A stretch of DNA of 64,000 nucleotides from NCBI RefSeq assembly GCF_000150275.1, contig NW_002060955.1, positions 1,433,225-1,497,224 on the forward strand, read 5' to 3'. Both the position numbers and the translations under genes were made by a program. Position 1 is the stretch's first letter; the number at the start of each line of letters is the position of its first letter. This document shows, piece by piece, positions 47,320-59,299 of the stretch. This DNA comes from Trichoplax adhaerens. Lineage: Eukaryota; Placozoa; Uniplacotomia; Trichoplacea; Trichoplacidae. The notes beneath the pieces are model-generated. The model was not told the origin of the DNA, did no database searches, and saw only the letters and a list, made by a program, of their open reading frames with translations.

Positions 47320-50300
47320 AGGTTTTTTAATTAACCTTCTTAAACGAGATGATCCAGATAAACCTTCATCCAAAATGCTATTAGGAAAAGTAACATTATC
47401 TGAGGTAAATTAATTACCAGGGATGAAATAATCATCCTAAATGATGCTAAAGACCCATGAATTTATTAAGGATTTCATTTGGCTAACGATAGGCTTCTTC
47501 ATTGCTAGATGATACCGTTACTTAAAGAGCAAGTTTTTCAAGCTGCTAAAGCTAATAAAATGCCTGCAATTGTTCTTAGCAATGTCATTGATGAGTTTCT
47601 GTCATCAATAAACGATTTAAAAGTCAACATTTTTCTGCTTCGAAGTTTGCAACGACTAAGAAATTTAGGTCGATTTATCTATAACTGCTTATTATGCTAA
47701 CTTAGCACGAATAAATATATTAGGCGATAATTTCTTGATTACGTTCACGATCTACTTTAATTTATTCAATAGGATATAAGACATGCCTGCTAGCCAACAC
47801 TTGGATTAATGATTATCATTCTACTGAATATTCTGCAAGGATGAAGTTATTTATTAAATCAAATTTCGATTACTGTTACGAATCAAATCAAATTCAATTA
47901 GTCAGACCAGATACACAAATCTACCACTATGCACTCGACCAGATGGGATTTAAGCCAGAAGAGGTGCGTATATGTGTGCAATGCTTATTCCTCTTCTAAT
48001 AATTAATATAATAAGAGATCAAATATCCCCTGATATCTACCTTTGTTCATAGATTTAGCAGTACCAATCTAAACAACATTAGTATCTCACTTCACGTGTA
48101 AAAATTTTTCATCTACAGGCAATCTCAATTGAAGCGGTTGAGGCCTACGCAGCAGCAGCCCAAAGTATAGGAATAACAGCAATATTGGCAGTTGATCAGC
48201 CAACAATCATACAAAAATTAGAGAATATCTTTCAAGTCAATGTAAAATACTTGATTTTATTAAGTCGATGTAGCTCATAACGAAAATTAAGCTATCCTAC
48301 AAGATTAATTGCTGGTTGTAATATGCGTATCAAAATATTACAGCTCAAAACGATACCTAGACCTCCTGCAGCTACTGAAAATAATGTTATCCATGGCCAA
48401 GTTGTCACCAAGGTTTTGCTTAACTTACTTAAATAGCATGATTAATAAATATTTATGCCATGCGTAATCGCTTTAGATCCAACTGCTAACAACAAGCTAA
48501 ATATTTGTTAATGTCTTGTTACTCTACTGAAATGAACCTTCTCCCTTATGGACGATTGTCAGAGCGGAATAAAAATTAAATTTGTAGAAAAAGGGAATGG
48601 TCTTCCGATTATTTTATGCCATGGCTTTCCGCATTATTGGTATAGCTGGAGATATCAGGCAAGATAGAATTCATCATATGGCTGTTAATTTGCTATTATA
48701 ACGGTGTAGTAATTTAGAATTCATACTGTTTTAAGTTAATATTGCTATTTAATATCAAGAAATTTAAGCAGCATCAAACTGATATTGCTAAGTATAAATA
48801 TGGCTTAGCTTAAAAGTAACTCGCTATCACTATTTTGGTATATTTATTTACTTATTTAATAGAGAGTTTTAAAAGACATTCTTTTTAATGGTGTTGTTTA
48901 AATAATATTAAATTATATAATCAGCCGCCATCATTAACTGTTATGAGTTATTTTACTGTAGATTCCCTATCTTGCCAAGCTAGGCTATCGAGCTATTGCC
49001 CTTGATTTACGAGGATTTGGTCAATCTAGTTGTCCACCAGGTAGTGACCCACAAATGCTAGTGAATAGAACTCATTGATTGCTTTTAAAATACTTTCTAA
49101 TGCAAGAAAGAAAATACCAAGCCTGAATAAATATTTCAGATTATTCAAAACTGACATCATACATTTCTAGTTTATAATTATTTATGATCTGGTGAATTAT
49201 CGTTTGTAAATTAGATATTGAAGACTATACCGCAGATAAAATTGTGCAGGCAAGTACATACTAGTATATTAGTGGTATTTCTGCAACATAACAGACGTAA
49301 ATCGAATGCAACAATATGCACTAGCGTCTTAATCATTCTAGAAACGTAATCATGTTAAAGATTGTTGCCAACTTAGCAGATTGTATACTTCTTTCTTGCA
49401 CAGGATGTCATTGATACCATGGATTCATTGGTAAAACTAGAACAGAATAAATACTTATACGCCTTATAAGCATGAAATAAAATAATAATTTATCGTCGAC
49501 GCTGAAATTTTTGCTTAGTAATTTAATTGATTCAAGTTAGAAATTCTTTCGATCTTGATCTAGCATAATTTATTAAAATTATATACAGTTTATACACAAA
49601 GCGATATTAATTGGCCACGACTTAGGCAGTATCATTGCTTGGTTTTGTGCTTTACATTTTCCAGATCGTGTTGAGTAAGTTGGCCGCTGAACTATTTTAC
49701 TAACTTCGTTATTAAAGTTAGACTTATAGATTGTTTATTAATTATAAATGGATTATATTAGAGCCGTAGGCAGTCTAAACGTACCATATAAACCTCAACA
49801 TCGATATAAGAACTTTCTACAACATATCAAAAAAAATCCGAGACAATTCGATTATCAGTTTTACTATCAGCAAGAGGTAATATTTTTTAATAAATGCTTT
49901 TAGAAAGAAAAACACAAGTAATTTGTATTATTTAGATCGATACAATAGTACGAGTGATTTCCATGTGAAGGAAATAATTAAAGCAATGACCAGTATTTGT
50001 CGAATATTTGATTCAAAAAAATCGCATGAGAATAATTCTACTAGGCTGGTATCATGTTTAATCTATCAATAGCACTCTTGTGAATAGATAAGAATCTAAA
50101 TTTTTTGTATTGAAAATATTATCCAACGTATTACATGCGTTTTAGCACAAATTTTTAGTTTATGTACTTAATGATTGTGTAGGGTAAAGCAGAAGCTGAA
50201 CTTGAGAAAGATTATAAACGCACATTTAACGTTTATTTAGGAGATTATGGTCCGATTGTAAGTTCAAATTGGCCCATTAAGTGTATTGTATTACATTTTT

Positions 50301-52055
50301 CGTAGCTATGATTGGACGCAAAATATTGACTCAAATTTAACTTAAACATATTTATGTGTAACAATCTAGAGCTGGTTAAAAGATAAAGTAGATTTTAGTA
50401 CTGTTCGGAAGAGAGGTGCGTTCTATGGATGGTTTTAATGCGAGCTTGAAAAGTAGAACATTTTGCTTAGGAAATACTACTAACTTTAATATAATTTTAA
50501 AAAAGAGTACAGTAGTCATTGCAATTAAAATTTTATTTTTTTAAGAGTAATTTAGTTCGACGTAGATATTTCCATTTCACTATTTTAGCCATAAATGAGA
50601 TATAAATTAACACAAATGATCTTAACATCAAATAATCGTTATTGCATACCGTATATATTCTATTCCAGTTTTTAACTACCATATTTTGCTACAATAATGG
50701 GATTCAGTGATTTTTATTAAAAAAATTGTGTTGAAGTTAATTTCTATGCTAAATAGGATGTCTTTACTTTACTTCTCTCTTTTCTTTTTTAGAAATAATA
50801 TTTTTATACTCTATTAGGCGGCATACTAGTAGGCTTACCAGAGGAACTACCAGATACGCCCTTCTTAACCGAAGAAGAAATGCAAGAGTACATTAAGACT
50901 TTTAAGCAAACTGGATTTAGGTAATACTGGAATAAAGCGATAGTACATCTATACCAGGAATGTTTTTAAGGCTTGCAGTATAGTCTTCTACATTAAAATG
51001 GTAAATAACTAAAATTTGGAATCCCGGAGATAGCGTTTAAGTTAAGGCTGAGCTATTGTAAAACTGGACATTGAAATTCAATATTAGTAGGCAAAATTCC
51101 AGTCATGTAATTTATAAGATTGCTTAAAATATTAATCTGTTCATACGCGGACTCTTTGAAAGCCGAAAGATATACTTAAAATGATATACGAATATACCAT
51201 ATTAAAGTCAACAAAGAATACCTTTTAATGATACACTGCTAATATGGATATCTTAACGTAGACCTGGATTAAATTACTATCGCACCTATCCAAAAACTTG
51301 GAAGTGGAATCTTAAATTTATTGGTAGACAGGTAAATTTTATATTTCCTTATACATGATATTTCAATCAATTGGCTTACAATATTCAGTAATTTTGATAG
51401 GTATTGGATGTTTGAGTTCTTACGTTAATTTTGGTAGTTTCAGCGATTAATCGTTACCGTTTCATTTCGTATAACCTGTCGCTGATAAAATTTCGCCATT
51501 TCCTAGCCTTACTAAGTATACTGTTGAAATAAGGCATGATGATCAGGCGTGAATGCACTTGGTGTTCTATCTCTAGGTTTCTCAGCCGGCGTTAATAGTC
51601 GTCGCAGAATACGATAATATATTTCGACAGGGACTTGTTAAAAATATGGAGAAATATGTACCTAATTTAACCACGTATAGCTTAGATTGCGGCCACTGCA
51701 TTCAGTTTGAAAGGTACTTTTAATATCGATTAAGATAAAGAGGTTATTTACAAGCTGAAATAAAAATATTTTAAATTTTAATAAATGTCCTCTCAATATC
51801 AATTTCCATCCTACGATCTTCCTTTTTGCGAAGATATTTAATTGAATTTATAAATCGTAATAATGCGCTGGTACATTTGCCCTTTGATAATACAACTTAC
51901 TATACAATAATTGTACTTTCAGACCTGGGGAGCTCAACGAAATACTAAGAAAATGGCTGGAGAAAGTCTGTCCTAGTCCTTCTATTTCCTTAGGGCAAGT
52001 TTTTTCTCAGTCCAGTATTCAAGGCAATTTATCTAGTCTATTCCGTCGTTTCTAG
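47320..52055 (+). CDS. EPHX2: Soluble epoxide hydrolase, EPHX2-like, 17 exons seen, 5' end missing
   Basis: Two-domain soluble epoxide hydrolase, which opens epoxides to diols. Exons: 47320-47404, 47509-47668, 47773-47963, 48119-48241, 48343-48411, 48563-48658, 48962-49040, 49215-49249, 49404-49430, 49589-49674, 49762-49876, 50183-50257, 50370-50415, 50818-50920, 51262-51331, 51577-51713, 51923-52055. Phases agree throughout (about 542 codons). Exons 1-4 give the HAD domain (LANTWIND, ALDQMGFKPEE); the motif IV acidic pair is replaced (AISIEAVEA). The hydrolase domain keeps HGFP, nucleophile Asp (IGHDLGS), both cap Tyr (FDYQFYY, LNYYR), Asp (VAEYDN) and His (CGHCIQ). Introns after exons 6 and 8 have GC donors (CAG|GCAAG). 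The exon with HAD motif I was not found; AATAAA lies at 52275. Exon edges are read by eye. Confidence 0.88.
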
Positions 52056-53117
52056 CACAATTTTTTAACATAATAACTGAAACCTGGTACGATATCTAAT
52101 GATATAAAAACACTTACAGTAAATATTAGAAGATTTACCAAATATTTTCAAATATTTTTAAAGCCTGGTTATTGCTTAATTAGTAGAAAGGTTTTAATTC
52201 AGAGAATTAAAATGATTATACACTAACTTGCACTCTGTAAACTTTGGAATGTACATGATGCAAGCTTAGGCATGAATAAAAGATTATAACCTACATATTA
52301 TTTACAATTAATAATATGTTAATAACAAACAATTCCTATTATTAAACAAGGTAGTCAATACGACATCAATCTAACGGTATTTATAAACATCCAGGCTGAG
52401 ATCGATAGAAAGCCTGTATTGACATTATTCAATTTCACGAATAAATACAGCAGTTGCTGAATACGCGTGTGGTCTGTAAATTAGGAAGTAATTTAATAAG
52501 GAATCTAGCATTAAATGCTGTTAAACAGTCCACTATCACAATAGAAATAAATGACATCAGTCCAAATTTAGCATCTAATGCATCGCATAATCTTTGTATA
52601 TATATATTTGACTTTATATTTATAGTGAATCATGATTATTAAATATTGACGAAAGCAAATGAATGAGAAATTGATTTCTTCAGTATCTAGTCCTTAATAA
52701 CACAATTCTAGATAAATAATTATAGAAGTAGGAGATGTGAATATTAGTAATTTATCACCGTAGTTATCAGAATGCTTGCATGGATAAAAATCTGTTATGA
52801 GACGAATAAGAAAATATGGTGTAAAAACAGAAACACCTGGAATATGGATAGGATTAGGCAGAGAATATATAAATAGGTATCTGGAATCATTCTGCCATAG
52901 TGTCAAAAATAATATTTTCGGTTACTTTACTTAGCCCGTATATTAATATGTATCGACTTAGATAATATGCTTACGAGTGATTGTTGATAATGATTAAAAA
53001 AAAAACCAACTGTGAGAATTGTAGGGAAAGATTAAGTCTGCAATTATCAAATGTGCATCCATCTTAATGCTCTGTCGTGACTAATACCCTAATATGACGA
53101 ATGATGCAAATATCATA
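52056..53117. other. 3' flank of the hydrolase gene
   Basis: AATAAA at 52275-52280 is the likely polyadenylation signal of the + strand gene. Otherwise no gene seen; short open frames at 52454-52642 (+) and 52694-52906 (-) show no domain. Confidence 0.5.
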
Positions 53118-53242
53118 TCAATTTAGGCCTGATTCATTATTATTCTCTTGACAAGATTGATCAGTGATAGGTAAAACTTTGAGAGACTCTTCGTAGCGTC
53201 CGGTTTTATAAAGAGATTTCAATTCTTCAATTTTCGTCCCAG
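53118..53242 (-). CDS. Candidate last exon, TPR-like helix pair
   Basis: Minus-strand frame from a possible acceptor (..CTTAAG, weak) to TGA at 53118-53120, 41 codons including the stop. The peptide KIEELKSLYKTGRYEESLKVL has the spacing of a tetratricopeptide helix pair (small and aromatic residues, GRYEES). It ends in an acidic/Asn tail. No neighbour in matching phase was confirmed, so gene membership is unknown. Confidence 0.33.
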
Positions 53243-53614
53243 CTTAAGAGTCTAATCAGTTTAAAGACAAATTCAACTTCATTTCGATGAAGTTTATAAC
53301 AATCTTATTTCCGCTCTTAGATAAATAGGAATTCTAATTTGTTTTCTTGTACATACCAGGGTCTTAAATTTCGTTTTAGATGCTTTAATTGGAAAAAATA
53401 GAACTAAAACTAAGATGCAAATACAGTAGTTTATACCGACATCTAGCATATGAACTGATTATTTTAAATATGCACAACGGACAGTAGCACTAACGATACG
53501 TTGAAACTAAAGACGGTGTCTACTTAATAGTGTCAAGTTAGAGATTTGCTCCATTTTGATAACTTAAATTTTGAGTTAGTGATCGTGAACTCAAATGGTT
53601 TAGAACCCACTCAC

Positions 53615-53678
53615 CACACTGGCACTGTCGATATCAAATCATGCTTAGAGTACAGTCCAGATTCAGGCTTAGAGTGTG
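53615..53678 (-). CDS. Candidate internal exon
   Basis: Minus-strand segment bounded by a good acceptor (CTTACAG) and a consensus donor (GTGAGT), open in one frame (SKPESGLYSKHDLISTVPV). 64 nt, no domain. Its phase does not join directly to 53118-53242, so an unseen exon or a wrong border must lie between. Confidence 0.28.
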
Positions 53679-54542
53679 CTGTAAGTTGCTACAACATTTT
53701 CATGTGATAACATCATTAAAGGAATCGGATTTTCACTGTAATTACTTAATAGGATATCTGCTAGGTTTATAAGCATATGTATTGAGTAAATCGAGGGTTT
53801 CTTCTTGTTGCTAGTTTATTGCAGATACAGCTACTGTTTGTTTTTCCTTGTAATAAAATTGAACATGGTTATATAAATCTCGATAGTCTGATTTATATTG
53901 GAGCCTTAGAATTAGCTTACTATACGCTATTTAAGCCAAAGCAGCCGAACGAGAATTCAGAACGAATATACATGTACTGTTTATATTCACAATGCTAATT
54001 TGCTGAATCTCTTGAGGTACGATGACTATAGTACGCACGATGACTAAAATTTATGCTATTTTGGAAGATAGGTAAATTGATTTATTATAGGGTCTATAAA
54101 ATAGATACAACCAGACTCCAAATAGGTATGCGAAAAGAAAAGGCAATAGTAAAATTAATACAAGTAAATATTTGATTGCTTTTAACAAATCAAGTCTAGT
54201 TTGCTTTCCTCTTTCATCTCATAGAGGCTGTACAAATGCACACTCCACTCGATAATTAATATACAAATTAGCTGAAAATTACTTTATGACAGATGATAGT
54301 CTTAATACAGAGTGTAAAGAGTATTAAATTTGCTTACGTTTTTTGCTTTATATTTAAAGAAATAGAATTTAATCGATTTTAAGTAGTCGTTAAATAAAGC
54401 ACAATATCGACTACATGTACGAATACAGTTCCGTTCTTAATAGGATTAATAGTTATAATCAATTTCTCAATCTATGATACCGTACTTACTATTCGAAAGA
54501 CAAGCATTACACTGAAAAATATGCCATTACGCAACAATATTT

Positions 54543-54799
54543 TCATGTTTTAGTGGGCTTAATAGCCAAAGCAATATCGTTCCTATCTATTCGTCGTAAA
54601 GCTGCTTGAAGCTGATCAACATGTACATTTGGATAATTTTTTTTATGCCACTTCTTGAGAAATTTCATCGCTTGGTCAAAAATCCCACTCTCTTCATCCT
54701 TAATACTATCAACATCGATGGATTGATCCAAAGTTGCAGCCAATTTTGTCCAATCCAAACCAATTGTATTTGCAATTTGGAAAAAGTGCTCCTTTGGAT
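54543..54799 (-). CDS. C-terminal exon encoding a death domain
   Basis: Minus-strand exon beginning after an acceptor (GTTATAG at 54806-54800) and ending in TGA at 54543-54545, about 85 codons. The peptide fits a death domain, a six-helix protein-interaction module of apoptotic and innate-immune adaptors: FFQIANTIGLDWTKLAATLD (helices 1-2), an acidic loop (DVDSIKDEESG), QAMKFLKKWHKK (helix 4, with the conserved Trp), LQAALRRIDRNDIALAI (helices 5-6). It sits at the protein C-terminus, as in many adaptors and receptors. Upstream exons would lie to the right on minus; none was recognised, so the protein identity is open. A frame starting at a TTG inside the domain is not the true start. The 75-residue plus-strand frame over it is a shadow. 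Confidence 0.75.
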
Positions 54800-56515
54800 C
54801 TATAACGTTACATTAATATCGCAGATGAATTAAAATGCAAACAATAAAACAAGATATACTCTTAAATGAAACTTATAACCGATATTAAATGATAGCTTGT
54901 AAATGCTCGACTTTGCCATATTGATCGAATGCGAAATATAAAATAAAACAAACTTGAACTGCATATGTATCGTGTATGTAAAAGTAGCCGGAGTGCACAA
55001 GTAGAATCTAATGAATCGCGTACAGGATATCAATTTGTTTTCATCTACAGCAAAATACTAACATAACCACTACTCGATCTATATTTTGTACGCGGTTTAG
55101 TAGCACCTACCGTAAATATTGCATGTTCGGTAGTCGTATTTAATTAATAAAAACTGCATGCATAAGCAACAACTTATACTACCACTGCATAATATAATTG
55201 CAATGCTAATTCATTTATTTCGACATTATTATTTCAAAATATAATCAATTTTCGTTTGTTGATTCAAGCATTTTAGAAAGTAATCAAAACATAATGATGT
55301 AGCTGTTATATCTTTACTATGTTACTAACATATTAATTGATGGAAATAACATTGATTTAGATACTTCGTTTTGCACGTTATATGTATTCGTATAACTACT
55401 TGTTTTCTGTTTAAGATCGTTCAATTCTAGTGGCTGGAAAGCTGTCAAGTCTTATATTGGTAAGAATGATTGATGTTTCTCAATAAAAAGAAATAATAAA
55501 GTTTCCTTACAAATGAGGGCTTCAATTTAAAAATGATCTATTATCTTGGTGGTTGGCAAAGTTTTCTTCATGTAATGCTACTTCCAAGCTCATTCTGTTT
55601 GAATATTAAGTGTTGTCAAGCTGAAAAAAAATAAAATTCTATATTTATATATTATTGTCTTTGTCAGTGATGATGTACGATGACCAGAATTTGCAGTATT
55701 GATATGATCCATCTAATGATGATATTGAACAAATCTAGAGTAGAAAATGATAATGAAGGCATTTCCCTTGCTGATACTGTACATGTTTGTTACGATGCGT
55801 AAGCTCGTCCTAATTATTCCATCATTAATATCAATATTATAATACTTGATTAATTCCCAGCAATCACAAGAAGTAATTCGTCAACATTAATTTTATCACT
55901 ACATTCTTGACTTATAGTTGGAATACAGCGAACCGATACTGGTAGTTAAATTGCTCTAGAGATGCGAACAAATTGCTAAGGTACTAAGTAAGGTACCAAA
56001 TTACAGTTTGAGTTAAAATTAAAATCATATATTTATGATACATTTAGCTTATCTAAAGGACTTTACTTCAAATGTTTTCTTTCTTTTAAAAGCGGTACAT
56101 TAGTAAGAATGCAAATGTTACTATGAAGAATCATGCAAAACTCGTAATTGTGAACTTCAGGCATAATAAGAACCCACTGTAGAGATTTCGCTAGATTTGT
56201 GAACATTTTAAAGTAAGAATTTTACTAACTACTTTCTTTGAAATATAATTCCGCCAAAATTAATAATACAATGTAAACTATGAGTATATGATAAATGACG
56301 CGTAAGATTAATTTTCATAATTCTACCTCGTTAATGATTTCACCTTTAAAAATCTTTTCACGATTAATTACCATCCCCCTACCTAGGTGTGATTAAAAGA
56401 ATTTACTAAAGAAAGACTGATAATCTGGAAAATCAAATGGAATATTCTCATAATGCAGCTCACTTCCCTTAGATTCATATCTGCACACTGATTTGGCTAC
56501 CGAACTATTAGCAGT
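54800..56515. other. Upstream of the death-domain exon; no exon confirmed
   Basis: Upstream exons of the minus-strand death-domain gene are expected here or further right. Short open segments between AG and GT exist (for example around 55690-55795, minus), but none has a recognisable domain. Confidence 0.4.
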
Positions 56516-57521
56516 ATGGACGACTATACATATCAGTCAAATAAGGCAACAAATGGCAGTGTTTTAATATTTTAGAACCTGCTTCTAGAATATTGCAACA
56601 GTTAGACTGTAACGGCTATTGTAGCTTCATATCTACCGGGCATCGGATTGGTTGCTAATTTAGTGTTATTACATATTTTTGTAACTTATACTTACTTTCA
56701 TAAATAGACCTATTATTTGATGCTGATGGCCGTTACATCTAACATTATATCAAATAGTGTTGCTATCATTTGCTACCTGATAGCACCTGCAAATGCTGTC
56801 CCGTCAACGAATATCTCAGTATTTTGTAGACTTTTCGAATTCTAACTATTTACTATGCGTCGTGTAAATTATGAATTAAGCTTTAATTAGTATTGATCGT
56901 TATTTCATAATTGTTAAGGTTTATCGCTCAAGTCTTAGGCTGTATAAAAGAAGTTAATTGCCATTTGCGAAGTGTTTATTTGGCTGGCTTCGTTTCTAGC
57001 AGTATCGCCAGAATAGGGTCACATTACGTATTCAGATGAGTTTAACCCATTTTGTGATTATTCTGAATTCAATACATCAGTTTCAGTTTATAACAATTTC
57101 CTAACGATTATTTGCTAGGTAATACCGTCGCGCTAGCTTTTATTTCTTTCCTGGCGAATCATCTTTCATCAAAGAAATTATGTTAAATCTAAGCTAATTT
57201 ATCAGTTAGACAACAACATCAATTTTTTAACAAATCAATCCGAGCTTTAGTTTCATTTCTATCTGCTATATTCTAGTGACGCTTTTATTTCTCACCACCA
57301 TGGTCATTTTGTAAGTATTGCAGAAATTATTAGCTCAACTATTTAATCCTACGCAAATTTACTTTATGGCATCAGTATTAGAAATATATTTAATAGACTT
57401 TATGGCTATTATTAATCCGTTCATATTTTTGTATTTTGATATCTATATGAACGTAACCGTATGCGAAGTCGGTCATTTTGCAAACTGCCCTATATACGCC
57501 ATACTAACGATCAGTTTTTAG
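56516..57521 (+). pseudogene. Heavily decayed class A GPCR pseudogene
   Basis: A plausible start (MDDYTYQSNKATNGS) is interrupted by a TAG after 19 codons. TM1 (GIGLVANLVLLHIF) matches the receptor at 63753. A stop follows at 'HK*TYYLM', TM2 has Asn for Asp (AVTSNI), and the DRY remnant is 'attgatcgttat'. TM4 (VFIWLASFLAV) and TM5 are traceable across more stops and indels, and TM7 survives as IINPFIFLYFD. The 67-residue open piece at 57318-57521 is the tail of this relic. It is older than the cluster pseudogenes, judged by the number of lesions. Confidence 0.85.
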
Positions 57522-58724
57522 AGGGCTGAAGATATTCAAATGTTGCTCTATGACCAGTTTGAAATTAACCATCAAAACAGCAGCGACCAGTTACAGAATC
57601 ATACACTAAGTTTAAGTTAGCTTCCTCATTCCTAACACTTATATCCCTTGGAAGATTTCTGATAAGCAAAGTGAAAAATGTTTAATTTTCATTGTTTCTG
57701 CACTGTGAGTGTAGATCAATGCAATCATTCATTAACCAATTTGAAAAAATTAAACACTTGCAATAAATGACCAAATCTTGAATATTGCATCAAATCGTAA
57801 AATAATTGGATATAATGTTATTCTACTATCCTGGATCGTTTCTGAGAAATAATATATAAATGAACTTGAACACTTCATTATTATTGTTATGCAGGTGAAA
57901 ATCGATTTCTGCTTGAATTATTAGAGGAAAAAGTTTTATTTGCCTAGGTAAAGAAAAGATGGAACGCCGAACGCTAACATAATAAATTTGATTATTAATT
58001 CAATTTGGTATAATCATTTTACATTGCTATATTTCAGCTTTCCGTTCTCAGTTCTGATTGGCAGCTGAAAACGCATACATCATAAAATTATAATTCTAAA
58101 TAATAATGATGCGTTATTATCGTACTCATCAGTATCAGCATAGCTAAATACAACGTAAACGGTTACTACAACCGAATGACTCAAACTTTCTATAGACAGA
58201 AGCGATTCGGTTACTTATTAATCAGTACTTCAGCAATTTGTATCCTATTATTATAACATTTGATGCTTTAAATAGAGCTCCAGAAGAAGTTCATAATCAT
58301 CATTATAATCTGTCCTAAGTGTAAATTTATTGGCTGCTAAAAAATATATTCCAAATCCGCCCACATATGATAGTAGCTAACGCATTTCTTCGCGGAAGAA
58401 TTTGATATAGAAGGCAATTTGGGAGAAATTCCAGTTAATTCAGTAACAATAAGTTGCTAATAGTTATTATAGTAACTACTTCGAAAAAAGAAGGCAGATA
58501 TCAGATAATTTGATAACAAGACTATTAATTCAATTAACTTTCCTTCTGATTTATTTATGATGGCTTAAAAATATTTATGAGAAAGTTTATCGCTTGCTTA
58601 TTTTAAAATTAATAGCACTATGCAGTAAATCAATAGCACATGTTTCGTATTATTTCCTGCTATTGCATATTAGTATACATATTTCGATTATCGTATTGGT
58701 TAATAAATTGACTGACTTAACTCA
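57522..58724. other. Intergenic, nothing recognised
   Basis: No gene or shared repeat before LTR-C. Ends with its ACTCA target duplication (58720-58724). Confidence 0.45.
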
Positions 58725-59294
58725 TGTGACGGAGCTCGCTCCGAAATGAATAATATTTTGATCTAATATGTGTAACAATATTATTATGGAGGTTGCCGAT
58801 CTCGGCAACAACCTAGTTGTTACTTGAGTTTTGTTATTAATTATCCTAGTAATATACAGCGTGGATATGGTGTTAGCAATTAAAATGTCAAGCTGTAAAG
58901 ATTATTATGTTAGTTAATAAGGTGCTAATTAATAATATTAGTTTGTGACAAGTGATAAGTAACACTCGAGCAAGTCGAATCTATAGTAAGCCTGTATGGA
59001 TCTGTATTGCACATTCTATAATTTAATGTGAAAGATTAGTACCGATCTTATTTGTGTAACATATGAAACTGTATATAAGCTTGATCATTACTTTTTCATC
59101 TCAGTTCTACTGAGGCTAACGTAGGGTACACTGGCAATAAAGATCTTTATTAACCTAAACCTATCGTTTTGACTTGATTACTATAGTATAGGAATAAGTT
59201 AGTTTTCCCTTACTGAGGATCTCCGGAGTTAGTCGGAGAACCATAAGAGTAGATAGACTAGTTTAGGTACATTCACGAAAGTTGTTTTGTGACA
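58725..59294 (+). repeat. LTR-C full solo LTR with target duplication
   Basis: 570 bp, TGTGACGGAG...TTTTGTGACA, flanked by perfect ACTCA repeats (58720-58724 and 59295-59299). TATATAAG at 59072-59079 and AATAAA at 59136-59141 set the strand. Two perfect hairpins lie in U3: CGGAGC-TC-GCTCCG at 58730-58743 and GTTGCCGA-TC-TCGGCAAC at 58792-58809. A 3' fragment of the same family is at 15122-15348. Confidence 0.93.
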
Positions 59295-59299
59295 ACTCA

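Noticed and set aside
53615-54799. One gene joining the 53.1-53.7 kb exons to the death-domain exon
   Set aside because: The death-domain exon ends in its own TGA with no donor before it, so the left segments cannot be its 3' continuation.
55690-55800. Exon of the death-domain gene on minus
   Set aside because: Open between a possible acceptor and a stop, but without recognisable domain or a matching phase.
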